Below are positions 55,001-64,000 of a stretch of DNA of 64,000 nt, one piece after another; position 1 is the stretch's first letter, and every line of letters starts with the position of its first letter. The DNA is taken from contig CAJNDS010000366.1 in NCBI GenBank assembly GCA_905221605.1, forward strand, positions 92,086 through 156,085, in the 5' to 3' direction. Origin of the DNA: Symbiodinium natans (Eukaryota > Sar > Dinophyceae > Suessiales > Symbiodiniaceae). The position numbers and the translations under genes were made by a program. The notes beneath the pieces are model-generated. The model saw nothing but the letters and a program-made list of their open reading frames with translations, was not told the origin of the DNA and did not search any database.

Positions 55001-55480
55001 TCCGCCTCCTGCCAGATCTCGGCAATTGCTGGCCCCACACGTGAGCCGATGGCCGATTCTGGGCTTCTGCGTAGGAGCACGCCAGTACAGCGTCTCAGTT
55101 GGACCCATGTGTGACTTCATGGGCTTGGGCCCTGGCATGGATGAGGCGAGGTGTGACGAGGCGTTGGGAGGCTCAAAAGCGCACTAGGCATCACCTGCAG
55201 GGTCAGTGAGAGCAAGAAGGGAGAACAGTTTAGTCTTTCCATCTGCGTGCGTCTCGCTCTGGGCCTTACTGGCCTTGTGTGGCCACCCGTGGGCCTTCCA
55301 AGGCGCTTCAGGGCGTCCGCGTTACTAGCTCTCTTTAGAGCGAGGGCCAGTTCCCACCGCCCCGACCCCATCGAAGAAAGTCTAGTCCTGCCTCGTTCAG
55401 CCTCTACATGTTTCTTGCTTGCTCCAGGCTGTTCGGATTCCGGGCCGAAGTCAGCAGGGGATCCTCTCAGAAGGAAAAGA
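55001..55480 (-). repeat. Inverted segment in unit B
   Basis: Reverse complement of 34490-34862, with extra sequence inside. Both neighbours are in the same orientation as unit A except for the missing 1.1 kb at the left edge. Confidence 0.85.
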
Positions 55481-57419
55481 AGAATCTGTCACTCCATGCA
55501 CCTTCAAGGCGCAAACGGACTCGTGATACGGGCCAGCAGCTGCCAGGCCCAGATCGTGTTGACAGCTACCGAGCAGAGGCAGCAACTCGACGGACAAACA
55601 CAACCCACAGCACAGCCCCTCAGAAGATGGGGACTCGTGATGCAATGCTCTTTGCAGTTTCTTTGTCGCACAAAACGCCCTTTCTTCATCGCTCGTGTAG
55701 CCCTATGCGAGGCTGCAAGGCTTGCACGGTTGTCAGTGAGAACGAGAAAAGGTTCGTTGTCCCACGTTGTTGCCATGCTTGTGCGGCCGTGCGGGGCCTG
55801 CGGTGAGAGGGTCGACGCGTTGCTCCGGTTTGTTTGAAGGGTGAGGGTGAGGGCCTTAGGGCACCATGGGGGGGGCCATTTATCCTCCAGAGGCCTCGTT
55901 TTGCCTCTGCATGTAACTCTGCATGATTCTAGCCTGTTCTACCCGGGATTCTTCCCTGTTCTCCGCCACGGCCGGGAGGGAAAGGAAGAGTTGCTCCATG
56001 CAGCTTCACGACATGAACGGGCTCGCGATCCTTCTGCGAAGCTTGGCCCCGCCACACGCTTCGTGCTCAGCTTGCTGCGGGCCTTTCGCACTTCGCACCT
56101 TGAGCTCGAAAGCGTTCATCTCAGAGGGTCCACGCTCTTAGCTTCCTTCCAGAAGGGAAGGTCCAATGTTGCGGTAGCACCAGGTACCAACGGGGCTCCT
56201 CTTGAATGCTGCTCTGGTTGCCGCGGACTCCGCCGCGCGCTCCGCCGCAGGGGCTCCGCCGCGCGCTCCGCCGCGGGGGCTCCGCTGGGTCGGGTGCATG
56301 TGCTCGGCGTGCCCCGCAAGCGTCTGAAAGCCCAAGTCTGCACCAGAGCTCGAGGCGGAGTAAGTTGCTGTTACTCATGGCATGGAGAGTAGAGGCCCAA
56401 AGTGATCAGGTTCTCTGTAGGGCTCGGTCACACGCTCCCAAGCTCATGGTAGTGCCTCATTTTCGGTGGCGTTTGACATGCGCATCGCTGCGTGCATGCT
56501 GTCCTCACTGTCATCTGTTAGCGCTTTCTGCGAGAGCGTGGGAAGAGAGAGATCTTCTGTCTCCTCAAGCATGTCGTGGGGCTGTTCTCGCGAGGAGGTC
56601 CCCCGGACCCTGAGTCGGAAAACTCCACGAATCCGAATCACGCACCCTGCCTCTACACCCAAGTTGTCACTTCCTGCCGCGCGCGGTCGCATCGTCAATG
56701 GTTAGGTAAAGTCTAAGGCGGCTCAGGTTTTTGGTTGTTAACAAGATGTCCTGCGCATGACTATCACAGGGTATCAGAGAGTGCAACGTGCATCTGAGCC
56801 TTTCTCAGCAACGGAAGCCGGAAGCCCTGAACAAGCGTCCGTGCTCGGTGCGCGGGGCGGGAAGTAAGCAAGGATTCTCCCGTTTTGGCCCGGGTTAGCT
56901 CTCCCCAGCAAAAAGGCGTTCCCCGACAACAGGAGACACGTCCAGTTGTGACGGAAGCTACCAAATAGCATCCACTTGTTCTTCTTGTGCTGTGCGAGTG
57001 ACAGCTCTTTGTTGCGGGATGTCTAGGCTTTTTTGGCCTTGTAGTGCTGTAGATTCCTCCCTGGCAAGCAATGCCGGGGAACCCCATCGTCATCCATGAT
57101 GCGGGTGCTGCGTGCAGAGAGATTCAGAAACACACTTCTGCTACCAGAGGGTGCTTGCACAATTGTAGGCATTGTAGGGTAAGCCGACACCGAGAGGCGG
57201 TGCGTGCGATTCCTGTCCAGAACACAAGGGAGATTCGACTGCCTTTGCGCAGTTCGAGTACGCATATTCAGCACGGCACATAACCCCTTTGTTTCCAGAG
57301 CACTTGATGCTCTTGTTCCTGAGTCTCGTTCTTCAGGCCGTGAGCACTGCAAGTAAGTTTGCAGATAAGTCTGCAGCTGAGCCTGTAGGCCCCGCAATGG
57401 CCATGTTGGGACACTTCAG
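55481..57419 (+). other. Unit B block right of the inversion
   Basis: The counterpart of 34863-36880. GCTCCGCCGC repeats near 56,225-56,285 are longer than in A. I see no supported gene. Confidence 0.45.
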
Positions 57420-57626
57420 AAGCAAGATGTTAACAAGTTGGCTACCATCTATCGCGATATCACACATACTGGCGTGCTGGATCCTCCTAAAGCCAACCTC
57501 AAATGGATTCTTGAAGCTGCAAGTCCAAAGGCACAAGTGCTCACGCTGTGTGCCTTCAAGGATTCGTTTGGCGTCATTGACATTCCCACCACTCACCCTT
57601 GCCATGCTCTAGCTTTGTCAGTTTAG
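57420..57626 (+). CDS. Exon-like frame KQDVNKLATIYRDI, unit B
   Basis: The same 207 bases as 36881-37087 with an intact frame. Replacement changes include F to I, N to H, I to T, S to G and W to L. Probably an exon relic. Confidence 0.3.
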   Translation, partial: KQDVNKLATIYRDITHTGVLDPPKANLKWILEAASPKAQVLTLCAFKDSFGVIDIPTTHPCHALALSV

Positions 57627-60600
57627 ATCTCCGGGAGATGTACGTTGGCCCACAGCCCAGGCCGACCTTGGGTCCACCTCGTCTTCCCTCGACGTTGACT
57701 TTGCTTTGTCGTTGAAACCTTGGGCAAAGCCGGCAGTTGCGGCCACAGAGGTTCAGATGCACAACTCAACAGCTTGTGCACGGATCAGATCTTGCAGGGA
57801 GCAAGCCATCATAGTCTCATAGTATAATCGCAAAACTCCGACGCCCTTTCCTGGCACAGGCCGCCCATTCCATTGCAGAATTGAACTCAGATCAACACCC
57901 CTTAAGAGCAAACAGCTTGCAACACCAGGGGGTTTATGAAGTTTCCTTCTGTGCTTTTGATTAAAGTAAGTTAAGGTGGAAGCACGCCAGGGCCGCGGGG
58001 CTGCTTTGTGCCCTTTGTGCCAGTGAGCTCCGAAGGTTTGGGTCTCTTGCATCTTTGGATGCTGAACGCAAGGCCAGTGAAGCGACTGCAATGCAGCAAG
58101 CAGCCTCATTGATTGTAGCTACTCATGCCTACTCATGCCTACTATCAGCGAGAGGTTGTAACTGACCAACTGACCGACCTTGTGGTGTTGCGCACTGCTG
58201 GTGGTATCTGTACTCGTGGGACGCGGACTTCGGCTTATAGTGCGCGTGTGAAAGAGCTCGCTGAGCTCACGTCATTGGCAAAGAAGCTCGAGGCTTCGAT
58301 TTATTTGCGAGGCCAGCGCCAGCGGCGCCAGCGGCGCCAGCGATGGTCCGGGAATGCGTCTGGGGTTTGTCTGTGGAACACTGACGGTTCTTTGACAGAA
58401 GCCTCAGCTTGCGACCTCATCTGTAGCCTTTGCAGTGTCGGGGCAAGTCGTTGTCATGTCCCGCTGTCTGCTGCGCAGAATGCCTGCAGCCTCAACAACT
58501 CCCGCTCTCCAGCTAAGCGCGGAATCTCAAAACTTTGCGTCAGTTGACGAATGAGCGAAAAGACACGAGGAAAAAGAGCAAACATGTGGCCTGACAAGGC
58601 GCGCGCCGATGGGATAAGGGTCAGCGAGGGGCTAGTGAGGCCAGTTCGGCTTCGTAGAGTCTTGACCACGCAGCGCAATCGCAAAGTCCAGCATTCAGGT
58701 GTGCTCGCCCTTGGCAGGTACACGTCCGGCTTCCAACTTCAGAATTGAGGCCTCAAAGCCACTCAGCACTTTTGTTCAAGGGAGAAGAACTCCGACCAGA
58801 ACTCCGAGCATGCGCATGCACATTGCACGCTTCGTCGCTTCACTCCAGCGGCGCAGCGTGGCACTTGAGGGGCCCTGCGCACAGGTCCCTGGTGGTCCGT
58901 GCCTTCTCGCAGATCCCTCGCCGCGCTCGCGTCTCCGAGAGACGAACAACAGCATTTGCCCGCGGTACAATCGGGGGCCCAGGGCCCAAGGGAGGGAGTC
59001 GCCAGGCCCCCTGAGCACGGCAGCAAGCAGCCAGTCAAGGCTTTCGACCAGCGAAGTTCAGCCCCCTGCTCGTGCATCCTTCGTGTAGCTGGAGTCCCCG
59101 GCAACCTCTAGACTCCTAGAACTTTGAAGATTTGAAAAGTCATTTAGGATATTTAGGAAGCAGTCGTGGTTCCTACCGCAAACGAAGCTTGGCAGTGGCG
59201 AGGCCCCTCAGAACAGCACATGACAGCCATCGACCATGAAGCCTTTGGGCGGAAGATGGCGGAAGGCTCCCTTTAAAGCATTAAGTGCTAAGCGTGCCGA
59301 GGTCCGTTGCGCTCTTGCAATACAAGCGATTCGGTGAAGTGGAGAGTGCACGCGGTGTTTGCTCACACTCCTTTCTTCAAACATTGCTTGGAAGGACAAG
59401 TCTCTTGCGATCAAGGCTTCTAGAGTCACACAGAATCAATCATGCTCCTCCGTGTTGCCCTTGCCACTTCTCCGAGGTAAGGATGCGAACACAGGAAGGA
59501 GCAGGTTGTACCTTGACATCCTGGCGCAGATTCCAGCCGCTGGCAGGGCTGGGCTGAAATCCTTTCGGTCGCAGCGCTTCCTACACACCTCCAACTTGAC
59601 CGTGAGGCTTCCGGGTCAGATTGGAGAGTCCCTGATCCCTTTCCCTGCAAGCAGAAGCAGAGTTCAACGAGGCAAAGAAGCGCGCATACCCTTGCAACTG
59701 CCTTCCGAGCTGCACAGATTCCGCAGATGCCATAGATGCCGCAGATCTGCTCGCGCTCATACTCCATGGTCTGGTGAGAAGGGTCTTTTAAGGTGAGTCT
59801 TCAGAGGCTGCATGTACGATAGACGGCCTCATGCCCGGGAGTATGTTGAGGTCTTCGCCGGACTGTCCACCTCCAAATTGTCGCATGCCAAGTCGCATGC
59901 ACTTTCGAAAGATTCTCTTTAAATCCTCTCTGAAGCTCTCGGCCTGTGCCTGCAAGAGACTGACTCGCGCACTCCGCGCGAAGAGAAGTGGATCATCACG
60001 GTCACGCGCGCTGACTTGGGGCTCCATGTTCTGGTTTACGCCAAGCAGTCGCGAAGCAGCGGCCGGCTGCAGAAGAGTGCCGCGTGATGCACTGTGTGCT
60101 TAGGTTGTAAGATCAGTTAAAATCTGCCTGGGGAAGATGACGAGAACTGGGTGCCACTGGCCCCTGTGGTGCTGCGGCAGGGCCAGAGGTGCCACATTTT
60201 CAAGAAAGCGTCGTCTCAGCTTCCCGTAGAGGCGTTCCCAAGGAGATGAACGTGTATACCATGCATGGGCATGTTGAAAGGCCTTGCAGGGCCTTCCAAG
60301 TACGTGCACAAGTGCATCGCAGATGCTAGCAGCCCGTGCCTCTGAAGACACCGCCATTGCATCAGTTGGTTCCTTGTGCCCTTCTTTCCGGCACTTTCAC
60401 CCAAGCCGGGAGATGTCTCAAAGACTCTTTGGAGAGTGCTAAGGCTGCTAAGGCAATGCCATCCTCGCTAGCACGGCCGCAGCACCAAAGAAGGGCTTGC
60501 GCTTGTCCCCGCAGAGCTGGTGGCCGAGGACTCACAGGGCTTGTCGGGGGTTTCGTCGGGGGAGTATTCGGGGGACTCCTCGGAGGACTTGGGGAGGAGG

Positions 60601-61481
60601 ATGCCGTCTAAGCCCGAGATGAAGCCCTTCTCCTTAAGCTCTCCGTTCTTCCTTGTGCCTTTAGGGAGCTCTTCCCCCCCCCCCCTTTTAAAGCCTCCGC
60701 CAGAGCCAGCAGCTGGAGCTCGTGCTCGGTGAGTCGTCTTGAACTGCTATTTCTGGCAAGCCTGGCTGAGAGCCGTGAAGCCTGGCTTGGATATGTCGCG
60801 GACCCGAAAGTTGGCGCCGCCCTCACTCGGCCAGCTCTGTTGGGCTAGGCTGAGCTCTTTCAGCTCTGCACTTTAGGCACGAGGCCCAACCCAGCTTGCC
60901 GAGTTTCGCGGCATCTCTGAGTTGCGATTGTATAGCCGTGTAGCCTTCGGGCACCACCCGAATGGCAGTGATGACGCGGATACCGGCCTGCTACCATTCG
61001 CACTGAGCTTAGGTGTGCGCATGGCGCGTGCGCGTGCACGACGCTCCTTCGTGCGCCTGCCAGAAAAGGCAGCATGCACTGTCAGCTCTTGCCGTTTGCA
61101 CCTTGGTGACATCGGACGTCAACCGCGGCAGACTCCGTTTGTGGCCGCTTGTGGCGGAGGAGCCATATCCTTCTGTGCGCATCGGGACCAACGGGACGCA
61201 GCAGGGAGCTCAGATAAGCTGAAGGCCTGATACATCAGCTTGGCCCTTCGCGCGATCCTCCGAACCAAAGGGGCCTGAAGTGCAGACTCGGCCTGGGTTG
61301 CGTCGTTGCGTGGAGAAAAATGTGTGAGGATGCATAGGGCATCAGGCGATGGAAGCCAAAGCAACCAGGGAAGCCGAGGGATCAGGAGCAACAGAATGAT
61401 GCATTTAGGTACGTAAGAAGTGGGGTGGGACGGCCAATTACACTACTTCCGCAAGATTTCGCCAAGACCGACCTGACAAGT
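57627..61481 (+). other. Unit B right block, no confident gene
   Basis: The counterpart of 37088-40884. It contains relics of the CNCLPSC frame (about 59655-59774), the EKWIITV frame (about 59964-60088) and the Ser/Pro-rich frame, which is intact here at 60520-60732 (MAEDSQGLSGVSSGEYSG). Confidence 0.45.
60520..60732 (+). CDS. Ser/Pro-rich exon-like frame, unit B
   Basis: A 70-codon frame MAEDSQGLSGVSSGEYSGDS ending in a Pro/Ala-rich tail, intact in B but shifted in A. In a spliced gene it would end at the GTGAG donor near 60,728. A low-complexity, probably disordered protein of unknown role. Confidence 0.3.
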   Translation: MAEDSQGLSGVSSGEYSGDSSEDLGRRMPSKPEMKPFSLSSPFFLVPLGSSSPPPLLKPPPEPAAGARAR

Positions 61482-61537
61482 TGGTGGTGATGGTGGTGAT
61501 GGTGGTGATGGTGGTGGTGGTGGTGCTGCTGCTGCTG
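61482..61537. repeat. (GGT/GAT)n and (GCT)n microsatellite, unit B
   Basis: Mixed GGT and GAT units, then GCT units. It is the counterpart of the purer (GGT)n at 40885-40928. Confidence 0.95.
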
Positions 61538-61973
61538 TTGCTCCGCTTCTCGGAACTTCATAAGGGATGGGAGGGGGCTAGACTTGGATCTAAACGCCTC
61601 AGGCCTCCGGCCTCGACAGACTACATATGCAACTTATTACATACCCACTTACATTGCCCCATCTGCATGAGACTACGTATCTACATAAGGAGCATCCTTT
61701 CGTAGGCGATGGGTACTTGAAGGATTGTGTTGTTGACCACACGTGTCGGAGCACGTAACGACACCATGGCCGGCGCTTTGGGGCGGGAGGCCTCCAGGCA
61801 CCCCTTACAGGAAGCGATGGACGAAAAGGTCCGAAAAGGTCCGAAGCGTAAAGTTCGAAGTGGAAGAGGCCATGATGGGACATCATGACCTGCAAACAGC
61901 GAGTTGCATGTTTACACGAGCGCGTGCTATGGCAGAAGTTGGAATGCAAACCTCATCGCTTCACATCTTTCTG

Positions 61974-62510
61974 GTCTTCTTGGGATGCCCCTCTCTGAGG
62001 TTTCCGATTCTTGAAGGAACGTCTTTCCTTCATGTTTCAGAGACATGCCGCCCATGTTTGTTTGCGGCGGGTCCGGGATGGAGATGGTAGTCGAGAAAGA
62101 GAGGAGCGACATCGTTCTTCTTCTCATTTTGTGAAATATCACTTTGATGGATGATTGGCTGCATTAACAATTTCTCTGAGAGAAGTATTTTGATCGTGCT
62201 TGCCGGCCCCTCGCGCAGGTATTGAGATGCTCGATAATTTTCTTGACGTCAAAGAATGTCTAGTATCTAGGGTGCTTGATATATTCTTCTATTTCATATC
62301 GATTGAGTTTGTTGGTTTTATTTGGATTGTTTTTTTCTTGTCTTCTGACGCAATTCTGAATTGTTGGGGTTTATTGGGGGCGGTGGCGGGCCTTTAATGT
62401 ATGGCTTGGGGATTTGGAGTTGCTTGATAATTTTTGTATTGTTTGACGACTTATTTATTTTCTAAGGAGAATCTACTCTATAAAACGCTACGGTCAAACC
62501 AGCCCTATGC
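61974..62510. other. A+T-rich stretch right of unit B
   Basis: Composition shifts to A+T-rich with T runs (GTTTTTTTCTTG), as after unit A, but the sequence is different by eye. I see no supported gene. Confidence 0.6.
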
Positions 62511-62540
62511 GGTGCGTCACGCCTCGGAGTGCCCCAGCAC

Positions 62541-62881
62541 CAAAATTTTCCGGAAATTTCTGGGCCCCGGCGAGCAAGCCGCTTTGGCCTACCCGGGACC
62601 CAAAATTTCCGGGAAATTTTGGGGCTTGGGCTGTGCCCTTTGAAAGGCTGGGCCTCTTCGACGGCCGCAAGCCGGATTCGCTCCCCTAAATTTCTGGAAA
62701 ATTTCTGGTTCCGGGTAGCCCGAAGCCTCGGTCCCTAAATTTCCGGAAAATTTGCTTCATCGCTTTCCTAAATTTTCCGAAAATTTACACACCCAAAATT
62801 CTCAGGAAATTTAGGAAACGGATGCAGCCTGATCATGTTCAGAAGCCACGGCCCAGCTCCCTAAATTTCCGGAAAATTTAG
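62541..62881. repeat. Array of AAATTTCCGGAAATTT palindromes
   Basis: Seven near-palindromes of 16-19 bp with core AAATTTCCGGAAATTT or one-step variants, at about 62542, 62602, 62688, 62737, 62770, 62795 and 62863. Spacers of about 25-86 bp are not repeats of each other. An eighth lies at 63980-63997. They could form hairpins or bind a dimeric protein. Confidence 0.8.
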
Positions 62882-62999
62882 GGTGCTGGGTGGCCGAAAA
62901 TGTCGAAGCATTGTTGACCGCTTGAACCGTTGAGTTCAGGTGTTGATCATTGGCCATGTTGCTGCATGCTTTCATTGCGTGCTTTCATTGTTTTCAATC

Positions 63000-63147
63000 G
63001 TGCTTTGTTTTGTGGCATTACAAAGCTAAAATATTACACAGGACTTTTACTTCACTTCCAAGATGAGCGCATCACCTGGCATTACCAGGATATTACGAGC
63101 GTGCTTTGTTTTATGGCATTACAAAGCGCATTACCTGGCATTAGCAG
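63000..63147 (+). repeat. Short tandem duplication before the satellite
   Basis: GTGCTTTGTTTTGTGGCATT at 63000 recurs at 63101 with one G-to-A change, and GCGCATCACCTGGCATTACC at 63067 recurs at 63127 with a C-to-T change among its differences. Confidence 0.8.
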
Positions 63148-63905
63148 GTCGTCGTCGTCGTCGTGCGTCGTGCGTCGTGCGTCGTGCGTCGCGCGTCGCG
63201 CGTCGCGCGTCGTGCGTCGCGCGTGGTGCGTCGCGCGTCGCGCGTCGCGCGTCGCGCGTCGCGCGTCGTGCGTCGCGTCGCGCGTCGTCGTGCTCGTGCG
63301 TCGTGCGTCGTGCGTCGTGCGTCGTGCGTCGTACGTCGTGCGTCGTGCGTCGCGCGTCGTGCGTCGTGCGTCGTGCGTCGTGCGTCGTGCGTCGTGCGTC
63401 GTGCGTCGTGCGCCGTGCGCCGTGCGTCGTGCGTCGTGCGTCGTGCGTCGTGCGTCGTGCGTCGTGCGTCGTGCGTCGTGCGTCGTCGTCGTCGTGCGTC
63501 GTCCGTCGTCCGTCGCGCGTCGTCCGTCGTGCGTCGTGCGTCGTGGGTCGTGCGTCGTGCGTCGTGCGTCGTTCGTCGTCGTCGTCGTCGTCATCGTGGT
63601 CGTCGTCGGGTGTCGTCGTCGTCGTCGGGCGTCGTCGTCGTGCGTCGCGCGTCGCGCGTTGTGGGTCGTGCGTCTTGCGACGTTCGTCGTGCGTCGTGCG
63701 TCGTGCGTCGGGCGTCTTTCGTCGGGCGTCGGGCGTCGGGCGTCGGCGTCGGGTGTCGGGTGTCGTCGTCGTCGGGTGTCGTCGTCGTGCGTCGTGCGCG
63801 GCGTCGTCGTCGTCGTGCGAAGTCGTCGTCGCGTCTCGTCGTCGTGACGCGTCGTCGTCGTCGGTGTCGTCGCGTATCGTCGTCGTTGTCTTGCGTTGTG
63901 CGTCG
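63148..63905. repeat. CpG-rich satellite, 7-bp unit TGCGTCG
   Basis: About 760 bp built from TGCGTCG heptamers, with (CGT)n, CGCGTCG and CGTCGGG variants. Because 7 is not a multiple of 3, all frames on each strand stay open and give heptapeptide repeats (RRASCVV on +, ARRTTHD on -), so these frames are not genes. Every unit carries two CpG sites. Confidence 0.95.
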
Positions 63906-63914
63906 TACGCCGAC

Positions 63915-64000
63915 TCCATAAAATGTTATGGTCATTTTAATCTTATGTGGTATGTTATACGTCGGAGTGCTCTAGCCCGAAAATTTTACGGAAATTTCTG
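63915..64000 (+). repeat. Diverged second copy of the palindrome flank
   Basis: Aligns with 62478-62562 from CATAAAA through TCGGAGTGC to GGAAATTTCTG. Most differences are C in the first copy and T here, or G and A. The element runs off the end of the window. Confidence 0.75.

Larger units (their letters stand above)
42418..61973 (+). repeat. Segmental duplication, unit B (about 19.6 kb)
   Basis: A direct copy of unit A (21502-41330). Similarity starts at GCGTACCCTTAAACCCC and fades after CATCGCTTCACATCTTTCTGG. Two adjacent direct copies suggest unequal crossing-over or replication slippage over 20 kb. Confidence 0.95.

Noticed and set aside
21502-61973. Reverse transcriptase or transposase genes driving the repeats
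   Set aside because: No catalytic motifs (such as a YxDD box or DDE pattern in context) were seen in any frame.
62541-62881. CRISPR-like array
   Set aside because: The repeats are palindromes with irregular spacing of about 25-86 bp in a eukaryotic context, and there are no cas genes.
63131-63921. Very long open frames on both strands, up to 305 codons
   Set aside because: They come from the 7-bp satellite, which leaves every frame open; the peptides are simple heptad repeats.
1-64000. Dinoflagellate spliced-leader relicts
   Set aside because: I looked for the conserved CCATTTTGGCTCAAG core on both strands and saw none, though a manual scan can miss degenerate copies.

Overview
The window looks like nuclear DNA of a dinoflagellate, most likely a Symbiodiniaceae-type genome. 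I infer this from four things: plant-type telomere-like CCCTAAA patches scattered through the sequence; introns that start with GC or GA as well as GT and end AG|G; CpG-rich repeats and long G/C homopolymers; and genes cut into many small exons with long introns. There are no operons, prokaryotic signals or recognisable organellar genes. All calls come from reading translations and comparing stretches by eye; no search was run.

Left part (1-21,500): low-copy, gene-bearing DNA, all genes on the + strand. Exons at 1,316-8,780 add up to an anoctamin/TMEM16-like membrane protein. Exon candidates at 9,663-17,531 suggest a second, unidentified gene with coiled-coil, basic and low-complexity parts. 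Exons at 17,800-20,984 rebuild the C-terminal NOV/DUF3883 domain known from plant NO VEIN, and may be the 3' end of the second gene. Both recognisable genes contain a reading-frame break, so they may be decaying, contain unrecognised micro-introns, or carry sequence errors.

Right part (21,502-61,973): two direct copies of a unit of about 20 kb, A (21,502-41,330) and B (42,418-61,973), separated by about 1.1 kb that includes an A+T-rich spacer. Both copies start at the same telomere-like motif. Each contains nested repeats: an incomplete tandem pair T1/T2, a 1.7-2.1 kb pair R1/R2 plus a third short relative, a 355-bp insert in R1 only, and several exon-like relics. B differs from A by a local inversion with loss of about 1.1 kb, and by a tract where its R1 and R2 have become nearly identical, which points to gene conversion.

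End (61,974-64,000): another A+T-rich stretch, a cluster of AAATTTCCGGAAATTT-type palindromes, a short tandem duplication, a 0.76-kb satellite built on a 7-bp CpG-rich unit, and a second copy of the palindrome flank that differs mainly by C-to-T and G-to-A changes. No CRISPR array, tRNA, rRNA or transposase/reverse-transcriptase gene could be supported.
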